A stretch of 64,000 bases of DNA from UBA10365 sp041441915 (GTDB taxonomy: Bacteria; Pseudomonadota; Alphaproteobacteria; Rhodobacterales; Rhodobacteraceae), in the NCBI GenBank assembly GCA_041441915.1, contig JASDRS010000001.1, positions 1-64,000 of the forward strand, read 5' to 3'. Below are positions 44,014-52,647 of this stretch, one piece after another (position 1 is the first letter of the stretch; each line of letters starts with the position of its first letter). The notes under the pieces were generated by a model. That model made no database searches. It had not been told where the DNA came from and worked only from the letters and a program-made list of their open reading frames with translations. The translations under genes were made by a program, and so were the position numbers.

Positions 44014-44427
44014 CTATTCAGCCGTTTCCAATGCCACGCGTGCCTTATCAGCCGCTCCTTTTGCATTAGGATCGCGATCGACAAACTCGATGATGGCCAT
44101 AGGCGCCATGTCACCATAGCGAAAGCCAGCTTTCAAAACGCGCACATAGCCACCCTGACGGTTTGCATAGCGTGGGCCCAAAATCGCAAACAGACGCTCT
44201 ACATATTGCTCTTGTTTCAAAGAGGCCGCGGCCTGACGGCGCGCGTGCAAGTCGCCACGCTTAGCCAAAGTGACCAGTTTCTCAATGATGGGGCGCAGTT
44301 CTTTTGCTTTCGGCAAAGTGGTTTTGATTTGTTCGTGTTCAATTAAAGATCCGCACATATTGGCGAACAACGCTTTGCGGTGTTCGTGTGTGCGGTTCAA
44401 ACGGCGGTAACCGCGAGCGTGACGCAT
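44014..44427 (-). CDS. rplQ: 50S ribosomal protein L17
   Basis: Large-subunit protein L17, 137 residues, starting MRHARGYRRLNRTHEHRKALF. The L17 core continues KAKELRPIIEKLVTLAKRGDLHARR and GGYVRVLKAGFRYGDMAPMAIIEF, followed by an acidic C-terminal extension. Last gene of the alpha part of the ribosomal superoperon, 128 bases after rpoA; the gap contains nested inverted repeats. Confidence 0.97.
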   Translation of the reverse strand: MRHARGYRRLNRTHEHRKALFANMCGSLIEHEQIKTTLPKAKELRPIIEKLVTLAKRGDLHARRQAAASLKQEQYVERLFAILGPRYANRQGGYVRVLKAGFRYGDMAPMAIIEFVDRDPNAKGAADKARVALETAE

Positions 44428-44459
44428 GATAAACTCCTACAGTCTGTTTTGCTTTGTCC

Positions 44460-44543
44460 GGCCTGCCCTCGAATGGGCCTGCTCACCTTGGGGCTTTCGC
44501 CCAATTTTCCCCGATATTTCGGGCATTTAGCAGGCAGGGTTTC
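44460..44543 (-). other. Structured intercistronic region between rpoA and rplQ
   Basis: Nested inverted repeats: an outer GCCTGC...GCAGGC pair encloses two smaller hairpins (GGGC-TTTC-GCCC like and CCCGA-TATT-TCGGG). The arrangement could fold as a three-way branched RNA. It may protect or separate the rpoA and rplQ parts of the message. Confidence 0.4.
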
Positions 44544-44555
44544 CCCCACCTGATA

Positions 44556-45572
44556 TTAGAATTGGTCTTCAAACCTTTTTGCTAGATCTTCGATGTTTTC
44601 TGGTGGCCACTCATCAACGTCCATACCCAAATGCAAGCCCATGCCCGACAGTACTTCTTTTATTTCATTCAAAGATTTCCGGCCAAAGTTTGGAGTCCGC
44701 AGCATTTCGGCTTCAGTTTTTTGAATAAGATCACCAATATAAACGATGTTGTCGTTTTTCAGGCAATTTGCCGAACGCACTGACAGTTCGAGCTCGTCGA
44801 CCTTTTTGAGCAAGAGTGGGTTGAATTCCAAACCAACGTCAATATCTCTAAGCGATGCAGATTCTGGCTCATCGAAGTTCAAAAAGATCGCCAGTTGATC
44901 TTGCATAATACGCGCAGCATAGGCGACCGCATCATCAGGGGTCAAGGAACCATCGGTTTCAACTTTCATAGTCAAGCGGTCATAGTCCAAAACCTGCCCT
45001 TCGCGGGTTGGTTGGACTTCGTAGCTGACTTTTTTCACAGGGGAGAAAATCGCATCAATTGGGATCAAACCAATTGGCGCATCTTCGGGGCGGTTTTTAT
45101 CAGCAGCCACATACCCTTTTCCGGTGTTTAAGGTCAATTCCATAAAAACATCCGCGCCATTGTCCAAGTGACAGATCACTTGTTCTTTATTCAAAATCTC
45201 AACACCCCCAATCTCCGAGATGTCACCAGCCGTGACGACACCGGGACCTTTGGCCGAGATAGTCAGGCGTTTTGGCCCTTCAATATCCATACGGATGTCG
45301 ACGCCCTTAAGGTTAAGAACGATGTCGGTTACGTCTTCACGCACACCAGCTACGCTGGAAAATTCGTGAAGCACATTATCAATTTGGACGCTGGTGATGG
45401 CCGCGCCTTGCAGGCTCGACATGAGTACACGACGCAGCGCGTTTCCAAGAGTCAGGCCGAAGCCGCGCTCGAGCGGTTCGGCAATGACAGTCGCCGAACG
45501 TGCGGCATCTGGCCCTGGCTTTACTGCCAATTGGGTAGGTTTAATCAATTCAGCCCAGTTCTTGTGGATCAT
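44556..45572 (-). CDS. rpoA: RNA polymerase alpha subunit
   Basis: Alpha subunit, 338 residues. The N-terminal dimerisation and assembly domain includes ERGFGLTLGNALRRVLMSSLQGAA and VREDVTDIVLNLKG. The C-terminal domain that binds UP elements and activators has RSANCLKNDNIVYIGDLIQ and RTPNFGRKSLNEIKEVL. The start at 45572 (MIHKNWAEL) has GGAGG at an 8-base spacing; the five residues upstream to 45587 overlap that ribosome site. A strong hairpin separates it from rpsK. Confidence 0.97.
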   Translation of the reverse strand: MIHKNWAELIKPTQLAVKPGPDAARSATVIAEPLERGFGLTLGNALRRVLMSSLQGAAITSVQIDNVLHEFSSVAGVREDVTDIVLNLKGVDIRMDIEGPKRLTISAKGPGVVTAGDISEIGGVEILNKEQVICHLDNGADVFMELTLNTGKGYVAADKNRPEDAPIGLIPIDAIFSPVKKVSYEVQPTREGQVLDYDRLTMKVETDGSLTPDDAVAYAARIMQDQLAIFLNFDEPESASLRDIDVGLEFNPLLLKKVDELELSVRSANCLKNDNIVYIGDLIQKTEAEMLRTPNFGRKSLNEIKEVLSGMGLHLGMDVDEWPPENIEDLAKRFEDQF

Positions 45573-45641
45573 GCTTTTCGCCTCCATACTTGTCTTCTAC
45601 GATGTCCATATCAGAAGACGCCCGAGGATTTTAAATAAGTA

Positions 45642-45672
45642 AGACGGGCCATGCAAAATGCATGGCCCGTCT
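45642..45672 (-). terminator. 14-bp perfect hairpin between rpsK and rpoA
   Basis: AGACGGGCCATGCA and TGCATGGCCCGTCT form a perfect 14-bp stem with a three-base loop, directly between the rpsK stop and the rpoA leader. On the minus strand it is followed by TACTTATTT, a weak T-run, so partial termination, RNA processing or message stabilisation are all possible. Confidence 0.65.
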
Positions 45673-45685
45673 AGAATGAATAGAC

Positions 45686-46075
45686 CTAAACGCGGCGACG
45701 CTTTGGAGGGCGGCAACCATTATGGGCCATAGGAGTGACGTCACGGATCGATGTGATGTTCAGACCAGCAGCTGCCAAAGCACGCAGTGCTGATTCGCGC
45801 CCCGAACCTGGACCTTGAACTTCAACTTCAAGGGTTTTCATACCATGCTCCTGAGCTTTACGTGCCACATCCTCTGCTGCCATTTGGGCTGCATAGGGCG
45901 TAGATTTGCGCGAGCCTTTAAAGCCCATGGTGCCCGAAGACGACCACGCGATGGCATTACCTTGTACATCAGAGATTAAGATCTTGGTGTTATTGAAAGA
46001 GGAATTGACATGCGCCACACCAGCGGCGATATTTTTTCGTTCTTTACGTTTTGTGCGGGTTTTATCGCGTGCCAT
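45686..46075 (-). CDS. rpsK: 30S ribosomal protein S11
   Basis: Small-subunit platform protein S11, 129 residues. HVNSSFNNTKILISDVQGNAIAWSS and SRKSTPYAAQMAAEDVA are core blocks, and the tail HNGCRPPKRRRV is the near-invariant S11 ending. It lies 12 bases after rpsM, upstream of rpoA. Confidence 0.98.
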   Translation of the reverse strand: MARDKTRTKRKERKNIAAGVAHVNSSFNNTKILISDVQGNAIAWSSSGTMGFKGSRKSTPYAAQMAAEDVARKAQEHGMKTLEVEVQGPGSGRESALRALAAAGLNITSIRDVTPMAHNGCRPPKRRRV

Positions 46076-46087
46076 ATCAAACGCCCC

Positions 46088-46456
46088 TTATTTTTTCTTG
46101 CCAGCAATTGCCTTAGCAGGGCCCTTGCGTGTACGTGCGTTTGTATGAGTGCGCTGACCGCGAACGGGCAGGTTACGTCGATGACGCAGGCCACGGTAGC
46201 ACCCCAAGTCCATCAAACGTTTAATGTTGATCGACGTGTCACGACGGAGGTCACCCTCTACCATGAAATTTGCATCAATGTATTCACGGATAGCGAGAAC
46301 TTCAGCGTCCGAAAGTTCATTTACGCGACGCGCGCGATCAATACCCACAGCTTCACATACCAATCTTGCTGAATACGAGCCGATTCCAGTAATATATGTC
46401 AATGCGATCGGGGTGCGTTTCCCCGTCGGAATGTTGACGCCAGCAATACGTGCCAA
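46088..46456 (-). CDS. rpsM: 30S ribosomal protein S13
   Basis: Small-subunit head protein S13, 122 residues, contacting the P-site tRNA and the 50S. MARIAGVNIPTGKRTPIALTYI and GLRHRRNLPVRGQRTHTNARTRKGP are conserved ends. It follows adk across a 180-base gap without a gene, where rpmJ (L36) sits in many bacteria; L36 is not here. Confidence 0.98.
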   Translation of the reverse strand: MARIAGVNIPTGKRTPIALTYITGIGSYSARLVCEAVGIDRARRVNELSDAEVLAIREYIDANFMVEGDLRRDTSINIKRLMDLGCYRGLRHRRNLPVRGQRTHTNARTRKGPAKAIAGKKK

Positions 46457-46636
46457 ACGATTTTCCTTTTGGTTGCGGTTCCGTAATACCAGAACCTTTT
46501 TTCACAACAACGACCAAAGCAATCTCCGATCGTAACGATTTTAATGGTCTAAGTTATCACCATTATGATTCCCCAGATTAAGGGCCTGACTTATGGGCTT
46601 TTATCGTGCGCGTCAAGCTGCTTTACTACAATAATC

Positions 46637-47290
46637 CTAAGTCTTTCGAGGCAAAATATTAGCCATTGATTGAGCCACATCATCAATTGGAGCCAATCCA
46701 TCGACCGAGGCGAGCATCCCCTTAGCGTAATAATAACCAATCAAGGGTGATGTCTTCTTATAATATTCCATCAAACGATTGCGAAGTGCATCCTCTGTGT
46801 CATCGACACGACGCTTCATGTCATTTGATCCACAATTGTCGCAGGTGTTTGCCAATTTTGTCGGACGCGAGACGTCGTGGTAAACCTCTCCGCATAGAGC
46901 GCACGTAAAACGACCGGCGACACGCGCCACCAAGGCTGCATCATCAACCCGTATTTCAATAACTGCATCCATACTTTGACCCCTCTCGGCCAAGAGCTTT
47001 CCCAGGGCATCGGCTTGGGTCAGGGTGCGCGGAAACCCGTCAAAGATAAATCCACCCGCCGTAGGGCCTTGAAGTTTTTCAGCTATTAAACCAATTACAA
47101 TCTCATCCGTCACTAAATCACCACGGTCCATAACTGCTGCCACCTTCAGTCCCATTTCCGTGCCGCTTATCTTAGCTTCACGTAGCATGTCACCAGTAGA
47201 GAGCTGAACCATCGCGTATTCATCAACCAAACGCTTTGCTTGAGTACCCTTACCTGCCCCAGGGGGACCGAGCAAAATCAAATTAACCAT
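46637..47290 (-). CDS. adk: Adenylate kinase
   Basis: Adenylate kinase of the long type, 217 residues, interconverting AMP, ADP and ATP. The P-loop is GPPGAGKGTQAKRL, the AMP site is STGDMLREA, and FDGFPRTLTQADAL follows. The LID domain keeps a four-cysteine zinc site (CALC near residue 130 and CDNC near 150). It sits between secY and rpsM, as in many bacteria, 14 bases after secY. Confidence 0.97.
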   Translation of the reverse strand: MVNLILLGPPGAGKGTQAKRLVDEYAMVQLSTGDMLREAKISGTEMGLKVAAVMDRGDLVTDEIVIGLIAEKLQGPTAGGFIFDGFPRTLTQADALGKLLAERGQSMDAVIEIRVDDAALVARVAGRFTCALCGEVYHDVSRPTKLANTCDNCGSNDMKRRVDDTEDALRNRLMEYYKKTSPLIGYYYAKGMLASVDGLAPIDDVAQSMANILPRKT

Positions 47291-47304
47291 ATTGGCCTCC
47301 TAGA

Positions 47305-48660
47305 TTAGCGGCGAGTTGGCGCCCTTGGACCACGCTTCTTGCCACCCAACTTTGACTTTTCAATCAAGCCTTCATATTGTTGCGCCACAAGATGTGACTG
47401 AACCTGATTGATAGTGTCCATCGTCACGGAAACCACGATTAGTACCGACGTTCCACCGAAGTAAAACGGCACGGCAAACTGCGTACGAAGAATTTCCGGC
47501 AAAAGGCAGACCAGCGCCAAATAGCCTGAGCCCAGCACCAAAATCCGGTTGGTGACATAGTATAAATAGTCCGCCGTCTTTGCACCCGGCCTAATACCCT
47601 GCACAAAGCCATTCCGATTTTTTAAATTATCAGCTACTTCATCTACCTTAAAAGACACGTTGTGAGTGTAAAAATATGCAAAGAATACGATCATCGACAC
47701 ATAAAAAAGCAAATATAGCGGCTGGCCCGGCCCGAAATAAGCTAGAATGGTGGACATGACAGGCCCCGTATCAGCACCAGAAAAAGCGCTCAGGGTCAAG
47801 GGCATCAGCAAAAGGCTCGACGCAAAAATCGCAGGGATAACGCCAGCTGGATTGACTTTGATTGGCAGGTTGCTAGTGCCCCCTTCATAGACTTTCATCC
47901 CAACTTGGCGACGAGGGTACTGGATGTTAATTTTGCGCAAGGCGCGCTCCACAAAGACCACCGCGGCAATCACCAGAACCACCATAATCAAAACGCTCAA
48001 AATCACTGGGGTTGAAATCGCCCCAGAGCGCCCTTGGCTAAAAAACAAGGCCAGTGCCGAAGGAATTTCGGCCACGATGCCCACAAAAATAATAAGGGAA
48101 ATGCCATTACCAACACCACGCGCAGTAATCTGCTCACCCAGCCACATCAAGAACATGGTGCCGCCGACAAGCGTGATCATACACCCAATGCGAAAGAACA
48201 GACCCGCTTCATGAACCAAATCGCCTGCTTCAAGACTGGTGGCGATAGCGAACGATTGAACCGCTGCCAACAATACCGTGCCATAGCGGGTATATTGGTT
48301 AATTTTTTTACTCCCCCGTTCACCCTCTTTTTTCAACTGCTCCAACTGCGGCACGGTCGAAGCCATCAGCTGCACAATGATCGAAGCCGAGATATAGGGC
48401 ATAATACCTAAAGCAAAAATTCCCATGCGGCTGATGGCACCGCCGGTGAACATATTCAACATACCACCAATGCCGCCAGACATATTGGCCATAAAGTCCC
48501 GCAAAGCCCCACCATCAATGCCAGGCACTGGTATATAAGTACCTAAACGACCAACGATCAAAAGGCCGATCGTAAATAAAATTCGTCGGCGAAGGTCTGA
48601 TGCCTTGCCTAATGCGCCCCAGCTAAGGTTCGCAGCCATTTGCTCTGCAGCAGATGCCAT
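47305..48660 (-). CDS. secY: Preprotein translocase subunit SecY
   Basis: Central channel subunit of the Sec translocon, 451 residues with ten membrane helices. The plug and helix 2 region follows GRLGTYIPVPGIDGGAL; other hallmarks are GIMPYISASIIVQLM, RGVGNGISLIIFVGI and the C-terminal AQQYEGLIEKSKL. The start at 48660 (MASAAEQMAANL) has AAGG upstream at a 9-base spacing; a start at 48675 would add five residues. Between rplO and adk in the spc region. Confidence 0.96.
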   Translation of the reverse strand: MASAAEQMAANLSWGALGKASDLRRRILFTIGLLIVGRLGTYIPVPGIDGGALRDFMANMSGGIGGMLNMFTGGAISRMGIFALGIMPYISASIIVQLMASTVPQLEQLKKEGERGSKKINQYTRYGTVLLAAVQSFAIATSLEAGDLVHEAGLFFRIGCMITLVGGTMFLMWLGEQITARGVGNGISLIIFVGIVAEIPSALALFFSQGRSGAISTPVILSVLIMVVLVIAAVVFVERALRKINIQYPRRQVGMKVYEGGTSNLPIKVNPAGVIPAIFASSLLLMPLTLSAFSGADTGPVMSTILAYFGPGQPLYLLFYVSMIVFFAYFYTHNVSFKVDEVADNLKNRNGFVQGIRPGAKTADYLYYVTNRILVLGSGYLALVCLLPEILRTQFAVPFYFGGTSVLIVVSVTMDTINQVQSHLVAQQYEGLIEKSKLGGKKRGPRAPTRR

Positions 48661-48771
48661 ATTAACTACCTTCATGACAGCGCCGCCGAACCATTTTCCA
48701 GTCCGGCGGCGGCGGGAAAATCTATCTTGATGTAAGCGGTCTTTGGAGCGCTCACAACCTCTTATTACGTA

Positions 48772-49251
48772 TTAATTCGCTTTTGGCTCAAGAACAGGCG
48801 CTACCGTCAAGGAGCCACCCACTTTTGCTACGGCTTCAATCGCAGAAGCCGAGGCGCCGGTCACAGCCAAGACCACTTTAGAAGTAAGGTCCCCCTTAGC
48901 CAGAACACGAATTCCGTCTAATTTACGACGAACGATGCCCGACGCGACCAATACATCCTCCGTAATGGGTGTATTAATGCTCAATTTTCCTTCGGTAATA
49001 AACTTCTGGATCAAGCCAAGATTGACCACGGCATAATGTTTGGCGTTTGGCTTGTTAAAACCACGTTTAGGCAACCGCCGATACAGCGGCATTTGGCCGC
49101 CTTCATAACCACCTATCGACACGCCTGATCGTGATTTTTGCCCCTTGATACCACGGCCGCCCATTTTTCCGTATCCCGAACCTGGGCCACGAGCCACACG
49201 TTTTCGTTTTTTTGTAGCGCCTGCATTATCTGATAGTTCGTTAAGCTTCAT
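48772..49251 (-). CDS. rplO: 50S ribosomal protein L15
   Basis: Large-subunit protein L15, 159 residues. The glycine-rich N terminus KLNELSDNAGATKKRKR and RGPGSGYGKMGGRGIKGQKSRSG identify it, with YRRLPKRGF further on. The start at 49251 (MKLNEL) is the family start; a longer frame to 49341 includes a hairpin region and has no L15 resemblance. Confidence 0.97.
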   Translation of the reverse strand: MKLNELSDNAGATKKRKRVARGPGSGYGKMGGRGIKGQKSRSGVSIGGYEGGQMPLYRRLPKRGFNKPNAKHYAVVNLGLIQKFITEGKLSINTPITEDVLVASGIVRRKLDGIRVLAKGDLTSKVVLAVTGASASAIEAVAKVGGSLTVAPVLEPKAN

Positions 49252-49319
49252 GTCGCTTCTCCTTTGCCCGGAACTACCTACGAAAGCGACTTCGACAGGC
49301 AAACACGGTGAAATATGAA

Positions 49320-49339
49320 GGGCGGAGTTTCCCCCGCCC
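49320..49339 (-). terminator. Hairpin between rpmD and rplO
   Basis: GGGCGG and CCGCCC form a 6-bp stem on the minus strand with an 8-base loop, followed by TTCATATTT. It lies between rpmD and rplO; the T-run is weak, so at most partial termination is expected. Confidence 0.4.
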
Positions 49340-49347
49340 AAGCAGCC

Positions 49348-49539
49348 TTAGCCACGCTCTTCAATGATTTGCACCAAGTGCGAAATCTTATTGACCATGC
49401 CACGGATGGAAGGCGTGTCCTCCAATTCGCGGGTGCGGTTCATTTTGTTGAGACCAAGACCTTTGAGGGTTGCAGTTTGAATAGCGGGCCGACGGGCTGC
49501 AGATGCAACTTGTTTGACCACGATTGTTTTTTTTGTCAC
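49348..49539 (-). CDS. rpmD: 50S ribosomal protein L30
   Basis: Large-subunit protein L30, 63 residues. TIVVKQVASAARRPAIQTATLKGLGLNKMNR covers most of the fold (key residues near 4-34), followed by RELEDTPSIRGMVNKISHLV. It lies 11 bases after rpsE. Confidence 0.96.
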   Translation of the reverse strand: MTKKTIVVKQVASAARRPAIQTATLKGLGLNKMNRTRELEDTPSIRGMVNKISHLVQIIEERG

Positions 49540-49550
49540 GATCTGCGCTC

Positions 49551-50120
49551 CTATGCTTCGACGGTTTCAGCGTCAGGTTTGCGTAAGATTTCAGCCACTT
49601 TTTTGCCGCGACGCTGCGCAACTTGACGAGGGCTGGCTTCATGTTTCAAACCGTCGATGGTTGCACGGATCATGTTATAGGGGTTTTGCGACCCGATGGA
49701 TTTAGCAACCACGTCTTGAAGCCCCAACATCTCGAACACAGCGCGCATCGGACCCCCGGCAATAATACCCGTACCAGCTACGGCGGTGCGTATCACAACT
49801 TTACCAGCGCCATGACGGCCCTCCATGTCGTGGTGCAAGGTGCGCCCATCGCGCAAAGGCACACGAATCAATTGGCGTTTTGCCTGCTCAGTAGCCTTAC
49901 GGATAGCTTCAGGAACTTCTTTGGCTTTACCTTTGCCAAAACCCACACGCCCGCGCTGATCACCTACAACGACAAGGGCTGCAAAACCAAATCTCTTACC
50001 GCCTTTAACTGTTTTCGATACGCGATTGATCGCGACCAAACGGTCTGCAAACTCTGGCGTTTCTTCGCGCTGGGCCCGGTCGTTATTGCGGCCTTCCCGG
50101 CGGTTTTCACGTTCTGCCAT
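49551..50120 (-). CDS. rpsE: 30S ribosomal protein S5
   Basis: Small-subunit protein S5, 189 residues, at the mRNA entry tunnel. The S5 double-stranded RNA-binding fold shows FADRLVAINRVSKTVKGGKR and GRVGFGKGKAKEVPEAIRKA; the C-terminal domain has GTGIIAGGPMRAVFEMLGLQD. N-terminal extension rich in Arg and Glu is usual in the group. Confidence 0.97.
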   Translation of the reverse strand: MAERENRREGRNNDRAQREETPEFADRLVAINRVSKTVKGGKRFGFAALVVVGDQRGRVGFGKGKAKEVPEAIRKATEQAKRQLIRVPLRDGRTLHHDMEGRHGAGKVVIRTAVAGTGIIAGGPMRAVFEMLGLQDVVAKSIGSQNPYNMIRATIDGLKHEASPRQVAQRRGKKVAEILRKPDAETVEA

Positions 50121-50131
50121 TTTTGAACTCC

Positions 50132-50491
50132 TCAGAACTTCAAGCCACCTTCACGAGCAGCCTCGGCCAAAGCCTTGATCCTACCGTGAAAGAGGAAACC
50201 GCCGCGATCAAAGAAGCAATCTTCAATCCCGGCCTTTTTTGCCCGCTTTGCAATAGCGGCCCCGATTTTAGTCGCCGCTTCGACGTTATTCTTACCAACT
50301 AAATCGAACTCTTTTTCCAAGGTCGATGCAGCTGCCAAAGTCACGCCTTTCACGTCGTCAATCAGCTGAACGCTGATATTTTTGTTCGAGCGATGCACAG
50401 ACAAGCGCACACGCCCATTTGCCATCGCTTTAATTTTGTTCCGAACGCGCAGGCGGCGCTTGAGGAACAGATCTCTTTTCGTGTTCGCCAT
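50132..50491 (-). CDS. rplR: 50S ribosomal protein L18
   Basis: Large-subunit protein L18, 119 residues, binding 5S rRNA. RLRVRNKIKAMANGRVRLSVHRSNKNI and the tail FHGRIKALAEAAREGGLKF are typical. It lies 11 bases after rplF. Confidence 0.97.
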   Translation of the reverse strand: MANTKRDLFLKRRLRVRNKIKAMANGRVRLSVHRSNKNISVQLIDDVKGVTLAAASTLEKEFDLVGKNNVEAATKIGAAIAKRAKKAGIEDCFFDRGGFLFHGRIKALAEAAREGGLKF

Positions 50492-50502
50492 GATTACGCC
50501 CC

Positions 50503-51036
50503 TTACTTTTTCTTACCTTCTTTGCGGAAAACAAATTCGCCTTTATAACGAATACCTTTGCCTTTATAGGGCTCGGGCTTTCTCCATTCACGAATGTTTG
50601 CTGCAACTTGACCAACAAGCTGTTGATCAATGCCCTCCACAGTGATTTCTGTTTGCTTTGGAGTGGCAACAGTGACGCCCGCTGGAACTTCAAAATCGAC
50701 GTCATGGCTATAACCAAGCTGAAGCTTCAAAACATTACCATCCATCGCAGCGCGATAACCAACACCTTGAATTTCAAGCTCTTTTTTGAAACCGACGGTC
50801 ACGCCAGTAACCAAGTTTTGCACTTGGCTACGAACCAAGCCCCATTGTTGACGAGAGCGTTTCGATGAACCACGTGGGGCCACCGTGACAGTGCGGTCAA
50901 CCAAGGCCAGTGTAACATCATCAGTTGCGTGAAAGCTACGTGTGCCTTTAGGTCCGTTAACTTCGACGGTTTGACCCAAAATATTCGCCGTAACGCCCGA
51001 AGGCAATGGTACGGGTTTCTTGCCGATACGAGACAT
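50503..51036 (-). CDS. rplF: 50S ribosomal protein L6
   Basis: Large-subunit protein L6, 177 residues with two L6 domains. MSRIGKKPVPLPSGV opens it, GVGYRAAMDGNVLKLQLGYSH is the first-domain border, and the C terminus carries the signature RKPEPYKGKGIRYKGE. The frame extends to 51210, but that 58-residue extension overlaps rpsH and has no L6 resemblance. Confidence 0.97.
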   Translation of the reverse strand: MSRIGKKPVPLPSGVTANILGQTVEVNGPKGTRSFHATDDVTLALVDRTVTVAPRGSSKRSRQQWGLVRSQVQNLVTGVTVGFKKELEIQGVGYRAAMDGNVLKLQLGYSHDVDFEVPAGVTVATPKQTEITVEGIDQQLVGQVAANIREWRKPEPYKGKGIRYKGEFVFRKEGKKK

Positions 51037-51046
51037 ATTACCCTCC

Positions 51047-51445
51047 CTAAAATACGGTGCAGAGCACTTCGCCACCAACGTTGGCAGAGCGTGCTGTTGC
51101 GTCAGACATGACACCCTTTGGTGTCGAGACAATCGCGACGCCAAGACCGTTACGAACCGAAGGGATTTCCTTCGCACCCAAATAAACACGGCGACCGGGC
51201 TTGGACACACGCTTTACGTCACGGATGACGGGCGTGCCTTCAAAATATTTCAGACTGATAGTGATTTCACCTTGACCGTTTTGGGTCGCCGCTTGTTCAT
51301 AACCACGGATGTAGCCTTCTTCAGCCAAAACAGCCAAAACATTCGAGCGCATTTTAGACGCTGGCGTTTTAACCATTGACTTTCCACGCATCTGCGCATT
51401 TCGAATTCGTGTGAGCATATCGCCCAGAGGATCGTTCATTGACAT
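51047..51445 (-). CDS. rpsH: 30S ribosomal protein S8
   Basis: Small-subunit protein S8, 132 residues, binding the central domain of 16S rRNA and, in E. coli, repressing the spc operon message. MNDPLGDMLTRIRNAQMRGK starts it and STPKGVMSDATARSANVGGEVLC ends it. It lies 12 bases after rpsN. Confidence 0.97.
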   Translation of the reverse strand: MSMNDPLGDMLTRIRNAQMRGKSMVKTPASKMRSNVLAVLAEEGYIRGYEQAATQNGQGEITISLKYFEGTPVIRDVKRVSKPGRRVYLGAKEIPSVRNGLGVAIVSTPKGVMSDATARSANVGGEVLCTVF

Positions 51446-51457
51446 TCTCGGCCCTCC

Positions 51458-51763
51458 TTACCAGCTGGATTTCACCATGCCAGGAATTTGACCAAAAGAG
51501 GCCAGATCCCGCAGCATGATGCGTGACAATTTAAGCTTGCGATAATACGCATGCGGACGACCAGTTAATTGGCAACGGTTGTGCAAACGTGTTTTAGCTG
51601 AATTGCGCGGCAGAGCCGACAGCTTCAACTGAGCCGCGAAGCGCTCTTCCATTGGCAACTCTTTATTCGAGACAATCGCTTTCAAGGCAGCACGTTTTGA
51701 GGCATAAACCTGTACTAAGTTCTGACGCTTTACCTCGCGCTCGACCATGGATTTTTTAGCCAT
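51458..51763 (-). CDS. rpsN: 30S ribosomal protein S14 (zinc-independent)
   Basis: Small-subunit protein S14, 101 residues. The length is that of the long C- form, and the zinc ribbon cysteines of the short form are absent; only one Cys (NRCQLTGRPH) remains. The C terminus RIMLRDLASFGQIPGMVKSSW is characteristic. Between rplE and rpsH. Confidence 0.97.
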   Translation of the reverse strand: MAKKSMVEREVKRQNLVQVYASKRAALKAIVSNKELPMEERFAAQLKLSALPRNSAKTRLHNRCQLTGRPHAYYRKLKLSRIMLRDLASFGQIPGMVKSSW

Positions 51764-51781
51764 ATTTTTGTTCTCCCGCGA

Positions 51782-52342
51782 TCAGCTTGTGAATGGCATA
51801 TTGAAAGCTTTCAACAATGCCTTGGCTTCCGCGTCAGTTTTCGCGGTGGTGCAGATGATTATATCCATCCCTAAAACGTCATCGACTTTGTCAAATTCAA
51901 TTTCTGGGAAGACGATTTGTTCTTTAAGACCCATGGCGAAGTTGCCACGGCCATCAAAGGACGAGCCCTTCAAACCACGAAAATCGCGCACTCGCGGTAA
52001 AGCAATAGTGATTAACCGGTCAAGGAATTCATACATACGGTCGCCTCTTAGGGTCACCTTACAACCCAGCGGCATTTCTTCACGAACCTTAAAGCCTGCA
52101 ATTGAATTTTTCGCATGAGTCACAACAGACTTTTGACCCGCAATCAGCGACAATTGCTCGGATGCGACTTTCACCTTTTTGGTGTCTTTCACAGCTTCAC
52201 CAACACCCATGTTGATCACGACCTTGTCCAGACGCGGGATCTGCATAAAATTTGTGTATGCGAACTCCGTTTTTAAAGCATCACATATCGTATCTTTGTA
52301 AACTGCCTTCAAGCGTGGGGCATACGATGATTGATCCAACAC
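51782..52342 (-). CDS. rplE: 50S ribosomal protein L5
   Basis: Large-subunit protein L5, 186 residues, binding 5S rRNA. IPRLDKVVINMGVGEAVKD and MPLGCKVTLRGDRMYEFLDRL are core blocks, and DIIICTTAKTDAEAKALL closes the chain. Its ATG overlaps the stop of rplX by one base. Confidence 0.97.
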   Translation of the reverse strand: MLDQSSYAPRLKAVYKDTICDALKTEFAYTNFMQIPRLDKVVINMGVGEAVKDTKKVKVASEQLSLIAGQKSVVTHAKNSIAGFKVREEMPLGCKVTLRGDRMYEFLDRLITIALPRVRDFRGLKGSSFDGRGNFAMGLKEQIVFPEIEFDKVDDVLGMDIIICTTAKTDAEAKALLKAFNMPFTS

Positions 52343-52647
52343 TAAATTGCCTCCCCAGTTGATTTTGCATAACGCACTTTAACATCGCCATCCATACGGA
52401 AGCCAACACGCGTTGCTTTGCCATTAGCATCCAAGACCGCAAGATTCGACAAGTCTACCGGCATCGCTTTCGAAATGCGGCCACCTTGGCTTGTTTGAGA
52501 TTGTTTGGTATGGCGGATGGCCAAGTTTAAACCTTCAACAACGGCTTTGTTAGCTGCTGGGGCAACAGACGAAATCTCGCCCTGTTTGCCTTTGTCTTTA
52601 CCGGTCAAAATGACAACCTTATCGCCTTTTTTTAGTTTGGCAGCCAT
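52342..52647 (-). CDS. rplX: 50S ribosomal protein L24
   Basis: Large-subunit protein L24, 101 residues, an assembly initiator. The KOW motif is KLKKGDKVVILTGKDKGKQG at the N terminus, followed by VEGLNLAIRHTKQSQ. One-base overlaps with both rplN and rplE make a tight translational chain. Confidence 0.97.
   Translation of the reverse strand: MAAKLKKGDKVVILTGKDKGKQGEISSVAPAANKAVVEGLNLAIRHTKQSQTSQGGRISKAMPVDLSNLAVLDANGKATRVGFRMDGDVKVRYAKSTGEAI

Noticed and set aside
46485..46515. GGTTC/GAACC followed by TTTTTT as a terminator
   Set aside because: The T-run is on the plus strand, where no gene ends; all genes here run on the minus strand, so it is probably coincidental.
46457..46636. Possible rpmJ (L36) gene between adk and rpsM
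   Set aside because: No short frame with the L36 cysteine pattern is present on the minus strand in this gap.
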